From Pardosa pseudoannulata (lineage: Eukaryota; Arthropoda; Arachnida; Araneae; Lycosidae): a stretch of 64,000 bases of DNA. Positions 53,096-64,000 of this stretch are shown here, piece by piece. The stretch lies in assembly GCA_032207245.1 (NCBI GenBank), contig CM063502.1:108631191-108695190 (forward strand). Direction: 5' to 3'. The translations under genes were made by a program, and so were the position numbers. Position 1 is the first letter of the stretch; each line of letters starts with the position of its first letter. Under the pieces are notes generated by a model. It was not told the DNA's origin. It did no database searches and worked only from the letters and a program-made list of their open reading frames with translations.

Positions 53096-54009
53096 CAGGG
53101 GTCGGCAACCTGTTTGTTCTTAAGGGCTTAATACTAAATTTAAAAATCACCGAGGGCGCATATTTTACAGATAATCAACAGGTATAAATAGGCATTAAAA
53201 AAACAGATTTTTTATAACTTTATTTTGTTGGTGTCATACATAATGATACATATAGTTCAGTGTGAAACTTGGGTGTCCATATTTTCAGCTAATTTCTTAT
53301 AATTGGGGATATATTTAGAGTTCCCAGTCCTTAAACAATTATCTAAATGTGAGTCATTAAGCTTTGTTCGGTATTTTGATTTCAAATTTTTCATATTTGA
53401 GAACAAAGAATCGGAATTGTATGTTGCACAATATGAATAAAATTTTAGCCACATTTCCTTCATATAGGATACTTATTTTCATCGACTAAATTCCAAAACA
53501 TTTTATCATTACTATGCGCTTTTAAAATAATATCACTTTGCAAGTTTATTATTTCTAATTCTAGGTCTTCGATATTATGAAGCTCGAAATACACTGAAAC
53601 TAATTCAAGGACATCATCTTCAGTAACATTGAATGGATTTATGAAAAATATTAGAACGTGTTCTAATGCTGCAAAATCGTCAAATCTAGAAGAAAACTCT
53701 TCTATTAGCTTATCTATAATTTCTAAATATGATGTAGCAGTAAAATTTTCGTTATTCAAATTTAAACTCTCAACAGTATATTTTATATTTGGGATATGTG
53801 ATAATGATTTTTTCAATAGATGGGATTTCAACAACACTAACTTGCATTTGAATGTCCTAAACTCAACTGACTACTTGCTGTATATCGCCGTTTGACAAGA
53901 ATAAGTAAATCGCTCTGGCTATCATACATTTACAATAGTCCAGTGAGGTCGCAGTAAAAATCGATCGGGGGCGCCATGGCGCCCGCGGGCGCCGCGTTGC
54001 CTACCCCTG
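53096..54009 (-). mobile_element. hAT transposon with internal deletion
   Basis: 914 bp with ends CAGGGGTCGGCAAC and, on the other strand, CAGGGGTAGGCAACGCGG. The flanks ACATAGAC (53088-53095) and ATCTAGAC (54010-54017) match at 6 of 8 positions, near the hAT target consensus NTCTAGAN. The right end includes a GC-rich patch GGCGCCATGGCGCC. Only the C-terminal part of the transposase is kept. Confidence 0.85.
53250..53840 (-). pseudogene. hAT transposase C-terminal part, frameshifted
   Basis: The first frame (53837 down to 53460) shows the FDDFAALEHVLIFFINPFNV block, then LELEIINLQSDI and FWNLVDENKYP. After a frameshift near 53462 the second frame gives MKEMWLKFYS, LFSNMKNLKSKYRTKLNDSH and YIPNYKKLAE. 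In order these match the dimerisation region of hAT transposases of the type domesticated as ZBED/SCAND3-like proteins. The BED finger and the catalytic N-terminal part are missing. Confidence 0.8.
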
Positions 54010-54019
54010 ATCTAGACTA

Positions 54020-55835
<1,816 letters not shown>

Positions 55836-55872
55836 TATATATTCTGAAGATAAGAAAAAGGACACAGATGTT

Positions 55873-55950
55873 TATTTTGGAGCTCTAAGGTCATTTTTAT
55901 TTATTTATTTTTTACAACAAGAGGGCTAATTTATCGGGACTTAAAACGGA
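55873..55950 (-). repeat. tRNA-derived SINE, copy 9 (fragment)
   Basis: GGAGCTCTAAGGTC and CAACAAGAGGGCTAATTTATC then GGGACTTAAA match the 3' half of the SINE in minus orientation; a short T/A-rich insertion separates the two blocks. Confidence 0.55.
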
Positions 55951-56061
55951 ATATTGATGATATCAGAAGAATTCTAACCCATACTTATGTACCAAAAGGC
56001 AACGCACTATCTGTTCGGTCATCACCCTTCTACCTCAGGGAGATTTACTCCATATGCATGT

Positions 56062-56093
56062 ATATATATATATATAGTTATAGTTATATACAT

Positions 56094-56158
<65 letters not shown>
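56062..56158. repeat. (TA)n(TG)n microsatellite
   Basis: TA tract with a few interruptions followed by about 34 bp of TG repeat. Confidence 0.95.
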
Positions 56159-56160
<2 letters not shown>

Positions 56161-56461
56161 GTCTATCTTTAAAACAATAACGTCAATTAGCGTCATCAGC
56201 TTTTTACCATAAATAGATTATACTCGACAGTTAATCAGGAAAAACATCTTAAATATCTAAGTGATAAACTAGAGAAAATGATTATCCTGTGGTGTCCCTA
56301 AACATATAATGGGTATTTTTTGATTCAACAAATAACATTTATAATTAAATAATGAGCATTAATTTTAAATATCCAAAATATAAATCATGTATCAAGTTGT
56401 TGTGAATAATCATCATAATAATTATCATAATACATTTAAATAATGTTATTAATTAGTGTAA

Positions 56462-56463
<2 letters not shown>

Positions 56464-56544
<81 letters not shown>

Positions 56545-56549
56545 ATATG
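56464..56549. repeat. TA microsatellite
   Basis: About 65 bp of TA repeat followed by CATATACATATA variants. ORFs across it are artefacts. Confidence 0.95.
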
Positions 56550-57310
56550 GAAAATTTACCCTCGAGCGAATTCGCAGTTGAAAAGCAACTTCTGTAGCTG
56601 TTCTGGAATTTTCGAACTTCTTTCTATTTGAAATTGAATTCTGTGTTCGAATCACCCTCCTGGCATAAATGTAGCCTGGAATCAATGATACAAAATAATG
56701 ACTTTCGAAATCAAAGCACTCTAACTAAAATATAATATATTTATATGTGCAAGAATTTTTCTTTGATTAATTATTGCAGCAGTATAAATTCTGTCCTTCA
56801 GTATGCCCTTTCAGTTAGTTTATTTATTTCTTTTAGCTTCGCATTTATGTAAAAAGTTTCCAATATATCAACATCATACTGCTAATTTTTAACATCTACC
56901 AAACACTCCATATTTCCATACATGAATATTAAATATGATAAGAAGATCAATTAGTAAATATATCATTGGCAAATGGACAGATTTCTGATATTTATTCACA
57001 AACAAAAAGACTTTCAACGTTATTGATTATTCGCCATATGTTTACTATTATCGGAGAAATGAACTATATTTCTTTTATCATGAAACATCATAAAAAAGGG
57101 AAATGATTATGCAATCGTTTGAAGAAATAGGTTTGCTCTACGAATTCCCTCGAGGAATGAAATATTAGACGTTTTAAACGATATCTTTTAAAATTGAGTT
57201 AGTTGTATATCTAGATTATGGATAGCAGTTTTAAAACAAACATATGTATAATTTTGAATTAGAAATATAGATGAAAATATAAGAACACTTTTTATGTTAT
57301 TCGAATTACT
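56550..57310. other. AT-rich DNA without recognised gene
   Basis: Nothing recognised between the microsatellite and SINE copy 10. Confidence 0.45.
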
Positions 57311-57324
57311 CTTAGAGATGAAGG

Positions 57325-57502
57325 TTTGGTTTGGTTTTAGTGTGCTACGGTCTACTTTTTGCAACACGAGGGCTAATGAGACCGGGACCTACTGCTTAGA
57401 GCTGATTCCGAACGGCTACAAACACCCATGCCATTGTGGGATTCGAACCCACGACCTCCGTTTCCGAAGGCCAGCACCCTAACCATTCGGCCATCGTTCG
57501 GC
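57325..57502 (-). repeat. tRNA-derived SINE, copy 10
   Basis: Full-length minus-strand copy with B box visible as GGGATTCGAACCC, body GAGACCGGGACCTACTGC and AT-rich family tail TTTGGTTTGG. It has a perfect 13-bp target duplication, TTAGAGATGAAGG, at 57312-57324 and 57503-57515. Together with copy 7 it gives the best view of the young family consensus. Confidence 0.93.
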
Positions 57503-57515
57503 TTTAGAGATGAAG

Positions 57516-57875
57516 GAAGGATAGCTTTGTTGTAGTTATGTATAAACTTTTAATTTCTTATACCAATAAGTAACAAGCATTAATTATAACCTGTAGTGTA
57601 TCATATTCGACTAAAACTTACAATTAATAATAGAAAATAAAATCTACATGCTATCCATCATCTATGATGTAAGCCATTACTTGATATCAAACATGGCATG
57701 GCAACTAACTCCTTGTTATTCATTAAATCTAAATTCTCGGAAAGAGTATTATTATAAGATAACCTATAATTATTATATTAATATGAAAAAATGTTATGAA
57801 AAATGTTTTATTTGCTGCATATTTAACTTATGGGGGCATAAAATCATTTTGAGGTGTTAGATCTATGCAGTGTAT
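57516..57875. other. AT-rich DNA without recognised gene
   Basis: A 70-codon ORF at 57648-57860 has no recognisable motif. Nothing else seen. Confidence 0.45.
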
Positions 57876-57879
57876 TCAC

Positions 57880-58160
57880 TCAAAAGAGCAACATTTTGTA
57901 AAGCCAATATGGTCGGCTATAACATATAAACGTCGTTGCGTGAATCAATACACTTTGGATGCATTCCAAAGATATTACTTGCCAGACTGCTTCTATCTGA
58001 CACCATAATTCATTGATTGTGGTTACTGAAGAACAGTAATGAGAGACATATCTCCCATTTCTTAATGAGTGATAGATCGAGCGAATAAGTAGGCAGGGCA
58101 AGAATAGATATCTACTGTTCAGAGAAGGCAACTTGGGCATTCCAGGAACCATGATCGGAA
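57880..58160 (-). pseudogene. Tc1-like transposase C-terminal fragment
   Basis: On the minus strand one frame reads VTTINELWCQIEAVWQVISL then ECIQSV, matching the helical C-terminal block of Tc1 transposases (NELW.QI.AVWQ.IP...IQ.LFDSMPRR). In a neighbouring frame DLSLIKKWE is recognisable as a decayed SPDLSPIEHVWD block. Frames are mixed and the copy is dead. The upstream part, at higher coordinates, is no longer recognisable. Confidence 0.55.
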
Positions 58161-59149
58161 GTTATGTTGGAATAGGAATACAGCAGTTGGAGTGTGGTGA
58201 ATAAAAGATATGACTTCGGCCTCTACAATCTCATTTATGCAATACTTCCTTTTAAGAATTCCCCCCAAAAGGGTGTCGTTTATAATAACTAGTAGACTTA
58301 CTCGCCATAATTCTGACCGTTATTGCTGTAAGACGACAAAAAGGCTTACAACTTACAACAGAAAAGTCTAATAGTTAATTATTTCTGTGGTCCAAGTTAC
58401 ACCTGATTTTCTTCTAAAAATAATAGATACTACATTTGACCAGTCCTTTATTCTCAATCGGGCTTAAGTATGATGTTTGAAGTATGTTGTCCATATTATC
58501 TTTAATGTCCATATATCCGTATCAGTGTCAAAAGATTCCATCAACTTATTACATTTCATAACAGACGCCAGCCAGTTGTTAAAGCAAGTATTCCAATCTT
58601 GTTGTAGTTCTCCACTGTCATGCTAACAACCAAAAGTAAGTACTCACTCAATCGCATCGCAATCAAGACCACATTATTCAGAGTTTTAAAAAAAATCTTC
58701 TTTCCTCTATGATACTCATTCTTTCATGTTTTAATCCTGAAATATATGTATATTGTGCCATTAACGATTCAAACTGACTCTAGTAAGAAACTACAACTTT
58801 CAAACAATGGTACTAATACAATAACCGTATACGCACCTCTGTCAACCTCCCCATCACCTTTGAAAACAAAGTGCTACCCCCAGGAATGCAAATATATTCT
58901 GATTTGTATATAATATCCTGTTTTGAATTGTTTAGGAGTTTCATTTTCATCTAACAACTTGCTAGGGGTTTAGTAACTTTCCTCAACATGCGTATAATAA
59001 GCATATTGAGGTAGTTTAAGATATTGATAATCTAAATTTCAAGTTCTTCATAACACTTCTAATTCATGTTGCTGCTTCTATCTTTGGATACTAAAAAAAC
59101 TTATTTACTGTTGTGTGTTACTAGTAAGTAGTTCCACTGAACACTATAA
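58161..59149. other. AT-rich DNA, perhaps Tc1 remains
   Basis: It lies upstream, on the minus strand, of the Tc1 fragment and may contain the rest of that element. No motif was recognised with confidence. Confidence 0.35.
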
Positions 59150-59312
59150 GGAGATTTCACGCAGTAGGGCAAATCTCAATTTATGACAAGTCTGGCTTTA
59201 GTTTCAAACGGAAAGGCAGTTTATTGTTAGTCTATTGGCTGTTGTAAACCAGAAAATGAATAGGAAGGGCATTATAGTAGTTCGTGACGTTGCGACAAAT
59301 TGCTCTATTGTT
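59150..59312 (+). repeat. Dispersed repeat, copy 2
   Basis: Matches the reverse complement of 20211-20373 at roughly 85% by eye. It ends close to a TA microsatellite (59325). Confidence 0.75.
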
Positions 59313-59321
59313 AGTAATTAT

Positions 59322-59324
<3 letters not shown>

Positions 59325-59380
<56 letters not shown>
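59325..59380. repeat. TA microsatellite
   Basis: About 55 bp of TA repeat. Confidence 0.95.
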
Positions 59381-59381
<1 letters not shown>

Positions 59382-59690
59382 TTTTCCCTTCTTGTAATGA
59401 GTGTGCTGGGTTTGTATATGAAAAGTAAATTTAGGGAGTGCAAAGTGTTAGTAATAAAATAACTCGTAAGACTTTTATTCTGTTTAATATAGGGTCATTT
59501 ACCCTTACTCAGAATTTCACCCTACAACAGCGGAAATTGTTGACCAATTTATTATGAGCACACTATGTAGACCTTTAACATTACTCTCTATAAGAGAACA
59601 ATGCAATATTTATACAAACCTTATTTTGGATTCCAATCAAACTTTGCCACTTGAAACACTGTAACTACTATACAATATGGGCATTGGATT

Positions 59691-59868
59691 TGAGTTTAGT
59701 TTGGAGCACTACGGTCTACTCTTTTGCTACACGAAGACTGATGAGATCAAGACCTATTCCTTAGAGCCGATTTCGAATGGCTACGAAAATCTATGGCAAA
59801 AGTGGGATTCAAACCCACGAGCTCTGGTACTGACGAGCAGCGCCCTACTCATCTACCTCTTTGCATAA
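59691..59868 (-). repeat. tRNA-derived SINE, copy 11
   Basis: Minus-strand copy with B box visible as GGGATTCAAACCC. It is more diverged than copies 3, 7 and 10. Target duplication not clear. Confidence 0.85.
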
Positions 59869-60201
59869 AATCTAGGACGTAAACAGAAAAGAAAATGCAA
59901 TGCTTTACACATTACTAATAAACTTTTAAATTTAATGTAGGTTTTCATTTAAATTTTACTTTAATGAAATTAAATAGTTTTCTTTGAGCTTATTGCATTT
60001 TTTGTCATAATTCTTTAATTCTAAACACTATCTACAGTTTTTCATTATGTGTAAACAAAAAACAGCTACAATAATTTGAATCTTTATCGATTAACGTGTC
60101 ATTATATAATATGAAACTTTTATCTCTTAGCATATTGTAAATAGTACATAAAGCCACTAAATTCACAGTCCAGCATGTATATCAATTTTGAATAGTAAGT
60201 T

Positions 60202-60260
60202 TCGATCTCAGTAGCCCCGTGTAACAAAAAAGTAGACCGTAACTTTCCAAACCTAACCAA
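60202..60260 (+). repeat. tRNA-derived SINE, copy 12 (3' fragment)
   Basis: Only body end and tail remain: CTCAGTAGCCCCGTGTAAC, AGTAGACCGTAAC and CCAAACCTAACC. Confidence 0.7.
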
Positions 60261-60261
60261 G

Positions 60262-61420
60262 TCAGCCTATGAGTTCTTTAATCAAAAGTCTTAAGAATGA
60301 TCTAACTTATTAAATGGTGAGTTTATACTTAGAGTTTGTTAATAAATTCGTAAGCAGTACTAAATGAAATTGCTGTTATCGATACTATCAACATCAATAT
60401 GTATCACTTTTAAAATGGAATAATAAAAACAGCTGTAGTTACAATCTGAAAGCACATTTTAACATGGTTCTCTACACCAGAAAATATTTGCGAAGTACGT
60501 GGATTCACGACATGTGTTTCTAACGGCACTTTCTCCATGAGCAGTGAGCTGTTTTCATTTCATTTTACATCCACCAAATAACTCCCGACATGCAAAAGTG
60601 AGATTAAAGTATCCATCACACACAGTGAAAGATTGAAGCGCCATCTGCACTCTGGTCTCCTTAAATATGTTTGCAATAGAGTACAGCAGACGTATTCACA
60701 TCACGCGTTTTCACGGGAGTTGCACCCCTAAAATTTAAGGATGCTTAATTGATCAAGAACGAACCTACCTATCCTGTGATCTTGAAGTGTGTTTCAGAGA
60801 ACACAATTAATTCCTCGAAAGAAGGATTAATTAATTGAGTTTGGTGTAGCTTAAGTACTTGCACAAACATTGGGGAGAATTTTAATAGATGATTACCTTA
60901 ATAGTTACGATACTCTTCAAGAGTATTTTTGAGATTTAATAGACGGACGATTCGCACATACTTAGATAAAAGAAAATGAGTGGTTCATGATTAAGGTGTA
61001 ATTAATTATCATGTAAATAATTTGAAGTTCATTATCTCGTTTCAGTTTTGTTCTAAATTTTAATTAAACAAAAGGAGAATGAGTATTTTATTTTATAATG
61101 GGATCACCTCATTAATTGAGTGCAGATGATGTAATAAGTTTCTTTTTTGCTTTATAATTACATGTTGAGAAAAGATCACACCATTGAAAACCTCCTTAAA
61201 CAAATGAAAATGAGAAGTGGTAGTTTTATGTTACTCTCCAAAGCTTTAAGCTTTTTAAAACTCTTGAGTTGCGTCTTTAAGCAGAGGGATTTTTAAAATT
61301 ACTTCTCTAATTATGTTACTACATAAATATTGTATACACGTAAGCTTTAAAAAGGGAGAAAAATGTACATGACCATTAAATTAAAAAGTTTTGTCACTTT
61401 AAAAAGCTGCAAAATTTTTT
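60262..61420. other. AT-rich DNA without recognised gene
   Basis: No coding region or named repeat recognised. Confidence 0.45.
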
Positions 61421-61548
61421 TGTTGATAGAACATTCAGTAGTAACTAAAGTACTTCCTGTTACATAATCAGTCCTTTTTTTTTTTTGTTATATCTTCAAG
61501 GACCGATCAAAACAAAGTTTGGTCCAGGGTGTTTATTCACCCAACATA

Positions 61549-61585
<37 letters not shown>

Positions 61586-61935
61586 GACATCAATTATAAC
61601 GTTCATTCAATTTGTACAAATTATAGCAACTTTCTTTACACGATATGATAAAATAGTTTATAAATACTAAAAATGTATAAATCTGACTTTTGGTTTTGTT
61701 GATAGAACATTCAGTAGTAACTACAGTTAATTAACCCTTTTTTTCTGTTACATCTTAAAAGATCGAACAAAACAAAGTTTAGCCCAGACTGTTTATTCCC
61801 CCCCACACACACACACACCTGACATCAATTATAATGTTCAATCAATTTGTACAAATTATAGCAACTTTCTTTACGCTATATGATAAGATATGATAAAATA
61901 GTTTATAAACACTAAAAATGTATAAATTTGACATC
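61421..61935. repeat. Two tandem copies of a ~276-bp unit with CA repeats
   Basis: TGTTGATAGAACATTCAGTA begins at 61421 and 61697 (period 276). Each copy holds a T run, AACAAAGTTT, a CA microsatellite (about 30 bp in the first, 16 bp in the second) and CCTGACATCAATTATAA. The ORF at 61485-61670 crosses the CA repeat and is not credible. Confidence 0.88.
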
Positions 61936-62309
61936 TGATTTTAATAATTTCCAATAAGAATAAATACTATAATTTGATTGTATAATAACTTTCTAAGTAA
62001 ATTTTTGTGATAAACTGCTTTATTAATTAACCAGAAAGTTTTTAAGTTTTGTCAATTAAATAACTTAAGTTTTAAAAAATAGATATAAGATTTGGGACGA
62101 CAAAAAATCAGGAAGCCCAGTAGGCCCTTGCTTTAGTCTAGGCCCTGGAACGTAATTATTCATGGATATAAAATAATTTTAAAGTGTGCAGATTATACAA
62201 AAAGAACCCAAAAGATTAGATCGCAGTGGGCAAGCTAAGGTTGTCATCAAAAACTTAAAAATTGAGTACGAAAGGGAATTAAAAGCTTTATTTTGCGAAT
62301 TACAGTACA
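61936..62309. other. AT-rich DNA without recognised gene
   Basis: Nothing recognised. Confidence 0.45.
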
Positions 62310-62321
62310 TATTAGCAAAGG

Positions 62322-62505
62322 TTTTGATTTGGTGAATTGGAGTGCTATGGTCTGCGTTTGTGCATCATGAAGACAAATGAGACCGGCACCTACTGCTTAA
62401 AGCGGATTCTGAACGGTTACGAACATCCATGCCCCAGTGGGATTCGAGCCCACGAACACCGGCACTGATGATCACCACCCTAACCATTTGGCTATCGTTT
62501 GGGCC
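62322..62505 (-). repeat. tRNA-derived SINE, copy 13
   Basis: Minus-strand copy with B box visible as GGGATTCGAGCCC. It has a perfect 12-bp target duplication, TATTAGCAAAGG, at 62310-62321 and 62506-62517. Confidence 0.9.
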
Positions 62506-62517
62506 TATTAGCAAAGG

Positions 62518-64000
62518 ATTCTTTCTAACGGTTTTTGAATGAACTGTTTACATCGGGTATGAAAGCTGAATGCAGGATCTAATGCTTCTGCTGTTGTATA
62601 CTTAGCTGTTTTCTACTAATTTTTAAAGTATCTACAAAGATTTTAAAAGCAACTACTGTCTCTTAAAATAATACTTCATAAACTTTATTTTCTTAAAAAA
62701 TTTCAAATTTTACTGTGCGTCATTCACGTCTCTATAGTTGACTATCACTTTTTTCTTTATCCTACGCATTTTTCGCGACAGAATCATAAGTACTACAGGA
62801 GTTTTAAATATAATTTAAGTGGTTTAAACCTTACATTTTAAATGGGAAATATCCAGAAATCAGACGCTTTGTTCTGCAAAGAACTTTGGGTAACCGGTTT
62901 TTCCCTTCCTCGACGGGCATAGCCGGAAATGCCCGAGGGAAGGAGAAAGGGGTCTAAGTGTGAACTACTTAGACCAAAATTTCCAGGAATAGACACTGCT
63001 GTTAGCCCTAATCAGAGAAGTGACTCATGAAGGGGGGTGGGTACCTGCACGAGTTGTAAAAAGCTTGCTCATCCCTCCTGCAGGATCCGCCATTATTTTT
63101 GTTTAGTACTGAGAGCAGTTCAGCTGGTCCGAGTGGTCGGGGAGAAAACAGGGCAGTGTTGCCAACCATACGATAATTATCGTATATGTCCGATAACTTA
63201 GGACTCTGTACGATGAAAAATAATCTCAAAATTATGTGACATAATTCTGAAAAACTGTACGATAATTTCCTGATTTGTACGATAAACCGAAAGTAGACTA
63301 ATGGAGAATGAAAAGAATAGGTAATTTAACTGTAACTCTATAAAAAGCAACATAAAAAATTTGAGAATGTCTAATTAATTTTTTATCACTTTTTCCCATG
63401 AAATAATTATTGTAAATTTTAGAGAAGCTAAAGGAGCATGTTTTGAGGTGCTTCTTCATTAAATAAAAGTAAATAATCCTGTAACAGAAGTTGAGAAAGG
63501 CCAACTGTACTGTGTAATAATAGAAGGGAAAGTGTCAATTATAAAAAAAAATGTATATTTGTGAAATTGAATATGACCTAGGTACTAATGTTTGATATTA
63601 TTTAAAACTAATATAAAATAAAGAATTTTAAAATGGTTATGACCTGTGTTTTTATCTGTTAGATATCTAAAATTATTTAAATCACTCGTCCTTAAATACA
63701 CAAAACACAAAATTGTTAAATGCCAAATTACTGAATATTCACGATTATACTGGAGATATTTCTTTTAATGATTACATAATTACGGATAATTAGAAGTAAT
63801 TTTGCATTTTACTTATTCTATTGCAGTTTTCACTAAAATATGGTATTTTTAGTAATTAAACCGATTATTAAATAATAATAGGTTACAAAGTTACATAATG
63901 GTAAATAATAAAAATTCTGCCATTTTTATGTTTTTCCACAATTTTAAAATGTATCTGATATTAAGATTCAATTGATTAAAATATATCGTACAAGCGCTTT
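62518..64000. other. Mixed DNA; hairpin and TACGATAA motifs; no gene recognised
   Basis: A GC-rich imperfect hairpin at about 62907-62945 (CCTTCCTCGACGGGCAT and AATGCCCGAGGGAAGG) and a cluster of TACGATAA-type motifs at 63158-63290 are the only structures noted. Short minus-strand ORFs at 63008-63229 and 63298-63504 have no recognised family. The remainder is AT-rich to the window end. Confidence 0.45.

Overview
This is an AT-rich, repeat-laden eukaryotic window, most likely from an arthropod; an arachnid is my best guess, made from the overall repeat style and not proven. The reasons are spliced coding exons with GT-AG introns, long (TA)n/(TG)n microsatellites, many tRNA-derived SINE copies, and remnants of BEL/Pao, Jockey-like, Tc1, mariner, hAT, piggyBac-like, Helitron-like and THAP-bearing elements. 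I see no bacterial operon, CRISPR array or rRNA.

Only one intact host gene is convincing: a four-coding-exon heterochromatin protein 1 (HP1/CBX) gene on the + strand, coding exons 41928-42055, 42575-42731, 43588-43682 and 45061-45187. It predicts 168 residues with an N-terminal chromodomain and a C-terminal chromoshadow domain. Its start codon directly follows a splice-acceptor sequence, so an untranslated first exon lies upstream; a candidate is near 38.69-38.79 kb. Its presumed first intron holds a 2.5-kb inverted-repeat element with a decayed THAP exon. Intron 2 holds a TTAA-flanked MITE and intron 3 a SINE with a perfect 14-bp target-site duplication.

Layout. 0-1.6 kb: decayed ~240-bp tandem repeat with a TTAA MITE in it. 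3.4-4.65 kb: dead Tc1 element. 7.0-9.0 kb: TTAA element end and two Tc1 fragments in opposite orientation. 9.77-15.84 kb: full-length but dead BEL/Pao retrotransposon with 216-bp LTRs, then a large TA microsatellite. 17.2-17.7 kb: nonautonomous hAT. 18.4-19.6 kb: inverted duplication of a mariner fragment already carrying a TTAA MITE. 20.2-21.1 kb: microsatellites, a dispersed repeat and a possible solo LTR. 24.0-26.6 kb: Helitron-like copy broken by a SINE and by a 1.7-kb segment that carries a TTAA element full of TA repeats. 27.3-31.1 kb: tandem arrays and extremely AT-rich DNA. 31.5-35.2 kb: possible pogo/Tigger-like inverted-repeat frame with SINEs, a TTAA MITE and a further inverted-repeat element inside it. 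38.7-45.8 kb: HP1. 45.9-49.1 kb: Tc1 fragment, then a LINE 5' region with ~400-bp repeats and a broken gag-type ORF1 interrupted by a SINE. 49.1-52.3 kb: hairpin, ~220-bp tandem array and a second Helitron-like copy. 53.1-54.0 kb: hAT copy with transposase remnants. 54-64 kb: microsatellites, SINEs, a Tc1 fragment, a 276-bp tandem duplication and otherwise featureless AT-rich DNA.

I found no gene cluster that looks like a new functional system. The best leads are structural: the THAP element with ~190-bp terminal inverted repeats inside HP1, the Helitron-like pair with clean TC...CTAG ends, the mariner inverted duplication, and the density of TTAA-flanked elements. All identifications are by eye from motifs; no database search was run.
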